From: Aplysia californica
Lineage: Eukaryota; Mollusca; Gastropoda; Aplysiida; Aplysiidae
Length of the DNA: 64,000 bases
Direction of reading: 5' to 3'
Assembly (NCBI RefSeq): GCF_000002075.1
Contig: NW_004797400.1
Span: 120,091 to 184,090 of the forward strand
Within the stretch, counting starts at the first letter, position 1, and every line of letters begins with the position of its first letter. Made by a program: the position numbers and the translations under genes. Positions 53,116-63,592 of this stretch are shown piece by piece. The notes under the pieces were generated by a model. It worked only from the letters and a program-made list of their open reading frames with translations, ran no database searches and was not told the origin of the DNA.

Positions 53116-53606
53116 GGTAGCGTCAATTGCCACCGAGTGACGCGGTGGCAATTGACAAAAATTGACTTTTTGTCAAAATTGCCACTGAGTGAAGCGGTGT
53201 CAAGTCTGATTACAACACTATCTTTAGCATTATACATACAATGTGTGTCTAATGGGTCAATTTGTTCTCAACAAATTTCATTGGACGAACATCTAGTCTA
53301 GAGCTACGGTACCAACTTGGCGTGTTTTCAATGTGACTTAGGCCTAGATCTAGGCTAGCCTCAGCCTACACTTTGGTGTAGAACCAACACAGGCAATTCT
53401 AGAAGTATAAGGCAAGGTCACAACCTCAAACAGAAAAATTCATGTTATACCGGGGAACATAAATCGGGGGACGGGGGTCAGGAAAAGACACACACACACA
53501 CACACAGAGGGACAGAGAGGCGAACGCACAACACCGAGCACAATATGCTAGATCTACCCACTAACGCAAAAGAGCTCCAATTTACACGGTGGCAATTGAC
53601 ACTACC
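53116..53606. mobile_element. Inverted-repeat element with 9-bp target duplication
   Basis: Ends GGTAGYGTCAATTGCCACCG (20 bp, one difference between ends) flanked by TATAAAAAA on both sides (53107-53115 and 53607-53615). 491 bp, no coding content. It includes a copy of the 2450-2570 repeat. It sits at the truncated end of the next palindrome-bounded element. Confidence 0.82.
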
Positions 53607-53864
53607 TATAAAAAAAGGCCTCGAGTCCGAATATGAAAAAATGTTATTCGGACTCGGGTCCGGAAAAAAGGAAGTGTCTTCGTTCTGTAGATCTAACGTT
53701 CAGTGCTTCCAATTTTCCGCCATTTTTTAGTTTCCCCACCTTATCTGCCGATCCAATGCCCGCCGCCTCATTGATACGCCCCCCACTTTGTTGTAGAAAA
53801 AGGTAAAATTGAAGATTAGCAGACCACCTGGCACCTGCACATTATGAGCTGAGTAAAAAAAAAA

Positions 53865-54649
53865 CCGAAGTGACTATTTCTCCGAACGTTCGGAGAAATA
53901 GTGTCGATCTTTATTTCTCCGAACGGTTTCCGGCCTCGTGATTTTTTGTCTATTTATTGCGAGAGTTCGGCGCCAACTTTCATTCTGCCTCTGGCCTCTG
54001 GTCTGGGAAGGAACACCGCATGGCAAGCCCGCCTACAGACAACCTTCAGTAACACCCACCACCATCATGCACATGTACACACACTAACTAAACATGACCA
54101 GTGGGCAACTTTTGAACGTATGACGAGCTGAGCTGTGGACGGAGAGACAGTGTGAGTGAAAGAGCGGGTGAAAGGAAGAATGTGCGAGTGTATCCACAGG
54201 CGACAGCAACTACAAGACAAGACGACGACACCGACCCCCTGGCCTGGTCCACCATGGACAATAATATAGGCAAAACACTGCCTGAGCTGCATTCCGAATG
54301 CAGCTCAGGCAGTGTTTTGCTTATATCATTGTCCATGGTTCGCAGGGTGCAAAGGAAAGAATGATATTTTCTTTGTGTGTGCCTGGAGGGAGGGGGTGGG
54401 GTATGAAGAAAGTCATGCGGACAGGGATGAGCCGCGGGAGAGAACACGGGAATTGAATGAATGAGGGAAACTGAAAGAGACGAACGACTCATGAGCCCTG
54501 GAGTGAATGGATCCTGTGTTTCTATTTTTGTATACTTTGAACTGTTACTGAATACATTACAGGCTGAAATAAAGCCTGAAAACACACACACACACACACA
54601 CACTCCTCACTCTCCACTTACTACCACACACAGACACACTCACACACGC

Positions 54650-54680
<31 letters not shown>

Positions 54681-55389
54681 CAGGAGCAAATTTTTAGGTC
54701 TATATCTATTTCAATTTTCAAGAGCTAGTCTAGAGATCTTTAGATGAGTGTAAAAACGTGAAAAAGAAAGGTTTCACAACAGAAAGAAATCAAAATTAGA
54801 ACAGCCCATAAACAACAACAAACATTAACAAATAAGGGCGTGTGTCCACCTGTCCGAAGAAGATGGGCTGTTTTAACCCTAAATGTGCGTAATTAAAAAA
54901 AAAAAAGGACAGGATATTACATGTAAATTATGGAATCACACACATTAAGGGGCTTTGCCAGTGTCAGTACATTGGTCGCAGCAGTGACAAACGCAGATGC
55001 CAGTTCTATGTGTCGTTATCAATAACCCTCCGTAGATCTAGATCTAGATCTAGACAGCACACGAGTGAACACAACACATTACGTTTAAGAGCAGCACCCT
55101 TCATAGGCAACACGCCATATCTGTAGCGAAAAACTGTTTGGAATTGTAGCATTTGTTTATATAAATATTTACTGCGGACATTTTTTGGACCGATTGAACC
55201 ATATTGTATACGAACAATCTTTGGTAGGCTTATACTATAATTATAGATCTATATAATATCCGAAATTTGCGAGAAAGGATGTGATTTCAGAGTGTTCGGA
55301 GAAATAGTGCCCAGCTTTATTTTCCCGAACGTTCGGAGAAATAGTGCCCAGCTTTATTTTCCCGAACGTTCGGAGAAATAGTGCCGGCC
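53865..55389. mobile_element. Second palindrome-bounded element, inserted into the first
   Basis: Bounded by a 28-bp perfect palindrome (half-site CTATTTCTCCGAAC, 53874-53901) on the left and a series of GAACGTTCGGAGAAATAGTG units (55294-55385) on the right. Ten A residues flank each side (53855-53864, 55390-55399), where the uninterrupted copies have one short A-run, so a duplication of up to 10 A is plausible. It carries the 54250-54341 palindrome and a CA microsatellite (54585-54685). No transposase. Confidence 0.75.
54250..54341. repeat. Near-perfect 92-bp palindrome
   Basis: Two arms of about 45 bp (from ACCATGGACAATAATATAGG to GCTGCATTC and back) differ at about 2 positions, with essentially no loop. 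The lack of a loop argues against a microRNA precursor. Confidence 0.88.
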
Positions 55390-56439
55390 AAAAAAAAAAG
55401 ACAGATTCGTTCAAATACACAAGCCTGTGTCATCTCGATTGTTTACCAAGAAAAAGTTGTGTTGCTGTGTAGAGCCGAGCATACGGCAACTTTTGATTCC
55501 ATAGACCAGCGCACAATTCATTACGTAGATCTACGTCAAGACTAGCTTATTATTGTAATAATGATCAGTTGCCGGGGGATAAAAGACTGACGCGTATGCG
55601 ACGTTCAACGCCCCGACCGATAGTGCCCCCCCCCTCCCCTCTCCGACACGCACACAAAGCCACACGCGTGCAGGCCGCTCATCCGACCCCGACACACGCT
55701 AATGAGCCATCTTTAATTGCTTCTGGTGACCTCTTGACAAATAAACATAAAAATTAGAAGCGCTATAACTTTTCAGGCCGGCCTCAAATTCATCATAAGA
55801 TAAAAACTCGGCTCCTGCACAAAACGCCATTTTGCCCGAAGTGATCCCGGTCTCTACTTCTACCCAGCCTGAGGCGAGTCACGAGTGAGGCAGGACAGGA
55901 AGCCGGAGTCACGAGTCACAGGAAGTTGGAAGTGATGTCATGCTGGACCAGAATCAGAGTCCGAATAAAATTTCTATATTCAGACAAGTCCGAATAACCA
56001 CTTCGATAAAAAAAGCCAGCACACTGCTGGCCTAAAATGCTATAGATCTAGACTTAATTAATAGGGTTTGATACAATAACACAATAGAAATGGAATATGA
56101 ATCGTCCATATAGTAATCTAAATAAATCTAGATCTAGATGTAGTACAACAAGTGAATAGGAATTGGCCTTGAACGAGAAATCCGCATCCGATTCTGAACA
56201 GAGAGACTCAGCTGAGTCTTCTAATTAAAAACGGCCTCACGGCACACACCTGATGAAATGCTCTTTTTCCACCATTAATATCACAGCACAAACTATAATA
56301 GGGTTTGACACAATAGAATTGGAATATGAACCTTCCATTGAGGTCTATAATGATCTATACTATAAATCTAGATCTAGATTTAGAAGATCTAGATCTAGAT
56401 TCTAGATCTAGTAGAAAAGTGAGTAAGACTTGATTACTT

Positions 56440-56690
56440 GAATGAATCCACATCGGAACAATCAGTCAACTGACAAAATTTAAAATGGCCGCTCAAGCAC
56501 GAAACTGAAAGTAGATAATTTAGATTAGGTCGTCGTCCTTTTTAGTGTTCGTATTTCTACTCAAGTTCTGACAATTATGTCAGAAACGCCGACGTCGGCA
56601 CGAAAACAAAAGTGCCGACAAAGTCGACAGGAGAAAAAGGGGGCGCTGGCAGTCGGCCAGGCCTCGCACTTCGCATATTGAATTGATTGA
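56440..56690 (-). promoter_or_regulatory. CpG-richer segment, possible promoter side of the zinc-finger gene
   Basis: Read on the minus strand it is GC-richer than its surroundings, contains GCCGACGTCGGC, and then has GCGGCCATTTT, similar to a YY1-type core-promoter motif. The zinc-finger gene needs a noncoding 5' exon somewhere upstream of 48642. This is only a candidate. Confidence 0.2.
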
Positions 56691-56967
56691 TAATCATACC
56701 TGAGGTGGGCCTCGCGATAGCATTTTGGACGGCTCGCGGGTCGGGTCGCAATTGTCGGATTTCAGACGATGGTCAGCAAACATGCAGGTCTATGTATAGT
56801 ATAGATCCTCCTAGGCCGACACATCAAACTTCAAATCAAACCACTATTATACCATCTGTTCATGACGGGGAAAGGACTTCCGTAACGAGCGTCCACCCCA
56901 TCAAACACAATAAATTCAATAAAGAAGAGGCCTAGAACCTTAACCTAACCCTACCCCTCAATTTTCG

Positions 56968-57188
56968 GTGCTTTTTCGGTAGTTCCCACCCCCCTTATTT
57001 GAGCCTGACCTACATCTAGATCTAGATCTAGTTCTAGTTCTATACATTTGATTTGCGGCAAGCTATTCAAACCTAACAACTGCAAAACATTAAATTGTGG
57101 TAAAATTCAGGGGGGCATGCCCCCCTACTCTTGGGGCCAAAACCGGCGGATAACAATTGCGGGGTGGGAACTACCGAAAAAGCGCCCA
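56968..57188. mobile_element. MITE with GCTTTTTCGGTAGTTCCCAC ends
   Basis: GTGCTTTTTCGGTAGTTCCC at 56969 and GGGAACTACCGAAAAAGCGC at the right end are inverted repeats of about 25 bp. Related single ends lie at 1645, 60225 and 62335. Confidence 0.75.
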
Positions 57189-57189
57189 G

Positions 57190-59310
57190 AATTTTCTGCT
57201 CTGTCGAGTCATGTGGTCTCTCGTTTATGGAAGTCCTCCCATTCATGACAAAATTATCAGTTCATAGTTTTGAAGGTCTGAGTCGGGGATCAGTAGACTT
57301 AGGGAATTTAACATGCTATAAGTATATGATCACCCTAGATTCTAGATATCTAGAATGTAGAGTCTATTAATAACTATTATTTCTAACAAGAACAAAAGTT
57401 ACAAGAAGCCATATTGTTGTACTGTAGGACACCCTTCACCAATCCAATGTTTCACTTTCATTCATGTATAGCTACTGACAGGAAAGTAAACTCAAGAGAA
57501 CATACTGCAGCCACACGACACTCAAAACAACCTGTTCAGAAGACACCTAGGCGCGGTGGTAGTGTGACAATCTGTAACTCCAACTCCTAATCTGTTTAGA
57601 TTCAGGTGACACTTATCCTATGTCCTATGGCTCTATCAATCTCCACACTCACACATGATCAGATCTCGCATACAATATGCCCACACCATAAACGCTACAT
57701 TTGCAATTTTCCGCCTACTCAGACGGTCTTTCAATTATCTATATAATTACAGAAAGTCACGTACTTTAGCTTATGACGACTTTATAGGAATCCTTCGTAA
57801 TCTAAGTTATCATCAAGGAGTTTCCTCTCTCATTCTTTTCACTGCCATTTTGCCAACCCGATAGCCAGATAAATTTCTATCTTAGACAACTCCGATTGTT
57901 TATTTCTCGAGTGCAACGCGGTCTTGATTCCCAATTGCGTTGCAACGATCTAGGCTAGGCCTATTGCTTCTTTTGCCTTAAAAGAATAATAAAACAAGAC
58001 CAACAAATCTTGGTCTCTAAAATAGAAACGTTTTTCATTCTATTTAAACCACAAAAACAAGAATGAAACAGAAAAAGCCCGAGATTTTTCACGATATAAA
58101 GATTCGTCATGATAAAATATTAGATCCACTCAACTTATAAGATTGTAGCTGTCCCCCCCCCCCCCCCCTCTTTTTGGGAGCTTCAGCTTTCAGCATTTCT
58201 TGTCTTTGATTCATGATCTATTCTACAGGTGTAAAATTAATGTAATTCAGTATAAAAGAAAGAAGAAAGGAATAATCCATATTTTCCCCATCTTAACTAT
58301 TCCTCTTTATTCTTACCATTACATTTCCTAAAATTGTCACTAATGGCGAAGATGATAACATCAAAAAAAAAAAAAGAATCTCATAGACTCTTTGTCCACG
58401 ACAAGCAAGTTATGTTTTGAGGACTGTATATTGATAAAAGACAGCATAATTTGAAAGACAAATTTAATAATCTGAAAGACGGCTGTTATGACATTTCTTT
58501 GGCACTTAACTTCTTGTTATCCATTTTGGCATACAAGAATCCCTCACCCCGACCATGACCTTTCACTTCATTACAAGGAACATGAACTCGATTTTATATT
58601 CAAGTGGGTTTGAATGTCTCAAGTAGAAAATTCTAAACATATGGACAGCTTGATTTGAATACTTAATAAACATACCGAGTCCTGAAATATGTTTATGTAT
58701 TTTATTTACCCGAAATGGAAACAAATAACAACCAACAAACGTATTGATTTATGAAATGACATCATCATTTTTTGTGATGAAAGATACTACTTTTTACTTG
58801 AAGCTCTTTTATCATGAAAATATAAAAATATACAAAGATGTAAACAACAAGCTCGGCGACAGCAGGAGAGAGCTTGCCGTAACAAAGTTATGTTAGATCT
58901 AGATCTAGATCTAATCATAGACTAATCTAGTGTCTTCGAACTCCATATGCAATACTAATTCCGAATGGACTAGATCTAGACATAGATCTAGAATCTAGAT
59001 CTTCCTTGTTCAGTTTGATACTGACCCGGTGATTTGGCACGTTAAATTCCCAAAGCCCAAAGTCTACTTATCTACTAATCCCCGACTCGGATCTTCAAAA
59101 CTTTGAATTTGAACTGGGCCTTAAAATGCGCAAGCTACCGTAATTTTGTCATGGGCAGATGATATAACATTGGTTTTTGGTCTTCTATCATGATTTTGGA
59201 AGCCATTGATGAGTAAGATCTAGATCTAGATCTAGAATCTAGATTTAAAAGTGGTCGGTCGTTACGGAAGTCCTCAATTGAAGAATTTAACGTGCTAAAG
59301 TATAAGATCA
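57190..59310. other. Interval with foldback pieces, no gene
   Basis: GAATTTAACATGCTATAAGT (57301) and its relative GAATTTAACGTGCTAAAGTA (59283) pair with GGCACGTTAAATTCCC at 59036 in the opposite orientation, so parts of one inverted-repeat family flank the interval. There is a poly-C run at 58150-58167. Nothing else identifiable. Confidence 0.55.
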
Positions 59311-59319
59311 CCGACCCAG

Positions 59320-60031
59320 AAACTATTCCCAGTGACACTGGGAATAGGCCCAGAAACTAGATCTATTCCCAGTGACACTGGGGATAGGCCCAGAAACCAC
59401 TGGCAATAGGACCTAGGGCACAATTGTTCCCAGTGTCACTGGGAATAGGAATAGGCCAAGAAACTATTCCCAGTGACAGTGACACTGAGAACAGACAGGC
59501 CCATTAGATCTATTGTTCCTGCACTGATCTACATGGGCATGATGATGATGGGTTACTAAATACTAGACTATATTTTATATCTAATTTAGATCTAGAAATC
59601 TAGATCTAGATCTAGATTGTTATATATAACTAAACTAAAGTAGATTCTGGAGTGAGTGGAACATTTTTTTAAAGAAAAAGGAAGGATCATTCTATATTGT
59701 TGGCTTGTTATTCAGTCGTAATTTAAATGTATGTGTAGATCTAGATCTAGATCTACGTACGGATTTTGGAGACCACGGTACAGGACAGATAGAAATCCTT
59801 CTCGACTCTTCTTTCTTAAACTAGATCTAGATCTAGATGGCTATTCTATGGTCAAGTCTAAGCCCTAAGTAAGAGAAGAGAACAAAAGTACTGAACTGAA
59901 ACTGAAGTGAGAACATAGGCCTTGTCTTTCAAGGCTACAGTGCAAAGCCTTCTGATTTTTTTAAAATGCAAAAGAGTTCCCTTGTCACTGGGAATAGTTT
60001 CTGTATCTATCCCCAGTGTCACTGGGAATAG
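59320..60031. mobile_element. Element bounded by CTATTCCCAGTGTCACTGGG palindromes
   Basis: Palindromes with half-site CTATTCCCAGTG occur at 59323-59347, 59363-59387, 59424-59448 (imperfect) and about 59462. They recur at the other side at 59976-59998 and 60007-60031. CAGAAACTATTCCC on the left and GGGAATAGTTTCTG on the right are inverted, which suggests one element of about 0.7 kb. Confidence 0.68.
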
Positions 60032-60939
60032 TCATTTCCATATAGATATATATATCTAGATCTAGGCGCTCTTTGGTCCACTTTGGAAATTGGGCGCTCT
60101 TTGGAAATGGCCTTCCCGTGCCATTGGCAGCCATTTGGAAACTGATAGATTTACTGATAATTTGCCATGTAAACATGAAGATTGTATGGTTTTTAAAAAT
60201 TATTATTTTTGCCAGGGGGTGCCGGCGCTTTTTCGGTAGTTCCCACCCCGCAATTTAGCAATGCCCACCGAGCGAATGGATATGAATGAAACTTGGCAGC
60301 CAATCAGCAAAGAGGTCAAGCTCGTAGTATGCAGTTTGATAACTTTGTACCCATCCAAGAAGCAGTCGAAAACGTTTCGGAGCTGTGATTTGTCAAACTG
60401 ACACCATTTTTCTTTATTCCCTTAAAATTTCATGCTTCTGTGTTTAGCGGTTTTGGCGTAATCTTTAAAAATGTGGGAGTAACTAAGGGAAAAGCGGCAT
60501 TGCCATTTGCGCGTGCTGGGTGAACGACCAGCGGCTGGGAAATTTCCACTGAGTGACATCATCAGTCATCGGGCGCTACGAACGAGGCCCCGCTTATGTG
60601 AACCGGAAAGGGGGGAAAGGATACTTGAATACTAAACAGGGGGCCTTGATAACTTTCATTTGTGTTGCATTTTAGTCACAATACGATAGAGGTAGTCATT
60701 TTTATTTGCTTAATTGCTTGAGAGAAGAATAGAAACAGAAAAGCAAACATCTAAGAAGTGGTATGACATTGTGTTTGCCTTATGAAAGCCTATTCCCCCC
60801 TCTTGGGAAAGCACACACTTGGACTCGTCCTGTTTGCTCTGTTTGGAAAAATGAGGCATTAAGATTGTTTTTAAAGAGTGTATGGTACTTATTTAGTCCA
60901 GTCTGGGAAGATAGTCCCGTTTATTCATTGTTATCGTTC

Positions 60940-61055
60940 ACGCGTGCGTGCATGAGTGCGCGCGCGTGTGTGTGTGAGTGTGTGTGTGTGTATGTGTGTG
61001 TGTGTGTGTGTGTGAGTGTGTGTGTGTGAGATAGAGAGAGAGAGAGAGAGAAGGG
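60940..61055. repeat. GT / GA microsatellite
   Basis: GCGTGTGT..., GT repeats and then GA. A separate TA run stands at 61201-61229. Confidence 0.95.
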
Positions 61056-61201
61056 GGGGTTGGGGTAACCGTAAATATCTGTTACATTTATAGTATGAGT
61101 TGTAGCCTACACATGCAAAATATTCCCAGGACTTGTAAACTATAATAATATTATCTAAAGGCATCTTAATCTACCACACATAAGAAACTGTCCAACAATG
61201 G

Positions 61202-61232
<31 letters not shown>

Positions 61233-61454
61233 GACGATCTTATTTTCTATTAACAATTACAAAGTGTGCATGCTTTTACTAGTAGAGAACTGGATTTATT
61301 AGACTAATAAATCCAGCTCTCAACTTAAATTTTTGTGACAAATTGATCCAGTGCATTGCTTAACAAGGAGGAATCTTTTACGTTGCCAAGTTTCATTCAA
61401 ATATCATGTCTTTGGGAGAAGATAATATATGACTGATAATCTTTGTAAATCTGT

Positions 61455-61958
61455 AAAGAACACCACTTTTTTTTACCTGTAAATGTCTTTACAACTCAAA
61501 AAGTAGGATAGATATTACAAATCTGACAGCATGACTAGATTCTGCATTAAAAACTGTACTAGACTACCAAGTTTCATTTACATACTCAAAGAAAAGAACA
61601 GAAGAACGTTCAACCAGATGTGCACTGGTACAATCAGTAGAAGGACCCTCGGCAACATTTTGGAGAGAGCAACGGAGCATCAATGGACATGTCCGGAGTG
61701 CAGGGATGTTGTTTCCTGATACAATGAACAATGAACTCCAAGAAATAGGCGAGCTATGACAAATATTGTCTCAACACACACCGAAAACCGCCACATTTTT
61801 ACCAAAAAACGTCTTCATAACTCAAAAAGTAGGATACCTATAAGAAATCTGAAAGAAGAACTAGATTCTGCACTAGCAAATGTACTGGGCTGCCAAGTTT
61901 CATTTAAATACTCGGAGAAATGAGTAAGTTATGACGAATATTGTCTCAAAACTCACCA
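61455..61958 (+). repeat. Two degenerate tandem units
   Basis: ACAACTCAAAAAGTAGGATA...ACTAGATTCTGCAT...CCAAGTTTCATTTACATACT (61490-61586) repeats at 61815-61912, about 325 bp apart. Between them is a short frame ending EHQWTCPECRDVVS, too short to classify. Confidence 0.7.
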
Positions 61959-62119
61959 AAGAACGTCCCATATTTTGGGGTTTTTTCATTATATAAAAAT
62001 TCGTAACTTTTTTGTTTATTGATAGATTTAAAAAATTCAAAAAGCTCCATTCTCAGTGGAGATACAGCTACAAAATGCACCTATTTGCAAAATTTTTTTT
62101 CGTGGTCATTGCTACGCAA

Positions 62120-62355
62120 TTGTTATTCACCGGTTTTGGCCCCAAGAGTAGCGGGTGGTTTCAGGAGCCACCCTGACCTTATAATAAATATGTCGGGGGG
62201 TTTCAGGGGGGCATGCCCCGCTGAATTTTACCATAATTTGATGTTTTGCAGTTGTTAGGTCTGATATCTTAGCTCGCCACACATCAAATATAGATCTAGA
62301 TGTAGATCTAGGCTCGAATAAGGTGGGTGGGAACTAGGGAAAAAGCACCGGGGTG
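62120..62355 (+). mobile_element. Copy of the TTCGGTAGTTCCCAC MITE family
   Basis: Shares GGTTTTGGCCCCAAGAGTAG, TGAATTTTACCATAATTTGA and TGTTTTGCAGTTGTTAGGT with the reversed 56968-57188 copy, and ends GGTGGGAACTAGGGAAAAAG. Confidence 0.68.
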
Positions 62356-63129
62356 CCTGCCCCCCTGAAACCCCCTTCTGACATGGGGGGCATGCCCCCC
62401 TTCCCCCTGAATTAACCCCCCACTGTATGGCTAGTGTGCATTAGTAAACACGTTGGGTTCACCAAAGTTTAATCTGAGGTTAGCCGGCTTGACCCTGGGG
62501 GAGGGGGGGGGGGGATGTTCAAGGTTGATGCTCCACAGCATCATGTTAGTCACTGTTAGTGTCCGAATAGTCACAGTCACGGTTGTCATTTTGGAGCCGA
62601 ATCCCAGAAATTAGGCTCTTTTGGATCGTGTCTAGCCCGGAGAATTTCTTTTGGCTCTCTGTCTCTTTTTGGCTCCAAACTCCTTTTGTTCAAGAAGAAG
62701 GGGACAGAAGAGGCAAAAAAAAAAAAAATGAAAATGAAGAAAAGAGCTTGGATTGTTTAATTATTAAACTAGATTTAACGCCCTCGTCTATTTGGTCTGA
62801 ATAATTTACAGCCCTTCTACTGTCGTGCTTGTGTCTCGTTACATTTGTACACTCTCTGTTCCTTGAACCATAATTTATTGTGTGCAGGCAGAGAGTGAGA
62901 GGCCTGCCATCGTTAAGTGTGTAAACATCGAATGGTCCGGCCAGCGGCCAGTCCCACATCCCGCTCAGTAGCGTCGGTAGGGAGCCTTTTTTTTACTGGA
63001 GAGGCGAAAAATGTTTTTGCATAATTATTATTCGTTCCCAACCACATGTGGTAAGCCACCAAATGCTTTTAGTTTTAGGTGATTTTATCAGCCTGGGAGA
63101 GGTCAAGGGGGAGTCCTCGCCTCATGCCC

Positions 63130-63490
63130 CCACAGGGAGAATAGTGAGACATGGGTCATTCTCACCCAGGGTGAGAATAAAGGTGGCCATTTCCAAAGAG
63201 CCCCATATGAGTTTCTCATTATAGTGGCTATTCTTGGTGAGAATAAAAATACGATCGACCTCTCACCCCGTGTGAGACTTCTCAGAGCTGGCTATTCTCA
63301 CCTAATTTCTGAATACTGTCCATCGGTGCGGATGATCAAATGGACAAAAACAAAGAAAAAATGATGTTATAGCGCAAGGGTAAACTAATCTGGTTGTCTA
63401 CAAAGATGCTATGGCCATTTCACTTTTCGAATCTAGCTGAACTACGTGGGTCACCATTTTGTTTTGCCCGGAAATTCTCGCTAAATCTAC
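63130..63490 (+). repeat. Palindrome-cluster repeat, copy 2
   Basis: TTCTCACCCAGGGTGAGAAT at 63159, further units at about 63229-63303, then GGATGATCAAATGGACAAAA and ACCATTTTGTTTTGCCCGGA in the same order as at 5920-6360. The start of another copy (CAATCAAATTGACAAAAACA) at 63928 is cut by the window end. Confidence 0.72.
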
Positions 63491-63544
63491 ACCTTCTCTC
63501 TTTCTTAATACTGTCTATTGCCGTGCTATTGGTTTGTTTTAGTA

Positions 63545-63592
63545 GAGGTTTTTTACGGCGCTCACAACTGCATAAGGTCATATGAGCGCCAA
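63545..63592 (-). mobile_element. SINE tail remnant
   Basis: TTTTTTACGGCGCTCACAAC and TGCATAAGGTCATATGAGCG match, reversed, the end of the SINE family seen at 7328-7845 and 49828-50000. Confidence 0.6.

Larger units (their letters stand above)
53619..56005. mobile_element. Reversed copy of the 51380-52285 element, split by an insertion
   Basis: 53619-53864 and 55390-56005 together match the element at 51380-52285 in reverse orientation. Its outer palindrome at 53619 is cut in half next to the 53116-53606 element. The other end (TTCAGACAAGTCCGAATAAC, then CACTTCG) has a mutated palindrome. Confidence 0.8.
55030..60066. repeat. Dispersed short (TAGATC)n arrays
   Basis: At least ten short arrays of the self-complementary hexamer AGATCT/TAGATC, at about 55036, 56132, 56367-56410, 57015, 58896, 58970-59000, 59217-59240, 59586-59617, 59737, 59823 and 60056. 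Single AGATCT sites occur throughout the window, but this density does not. Confidence 0.85.

Noticed and set aside
54250-54341. microRNA precursor
   Set aside because: The stem closes with a loop of about one base, unlike a pre-miRNA, and it lies within a mobile element.
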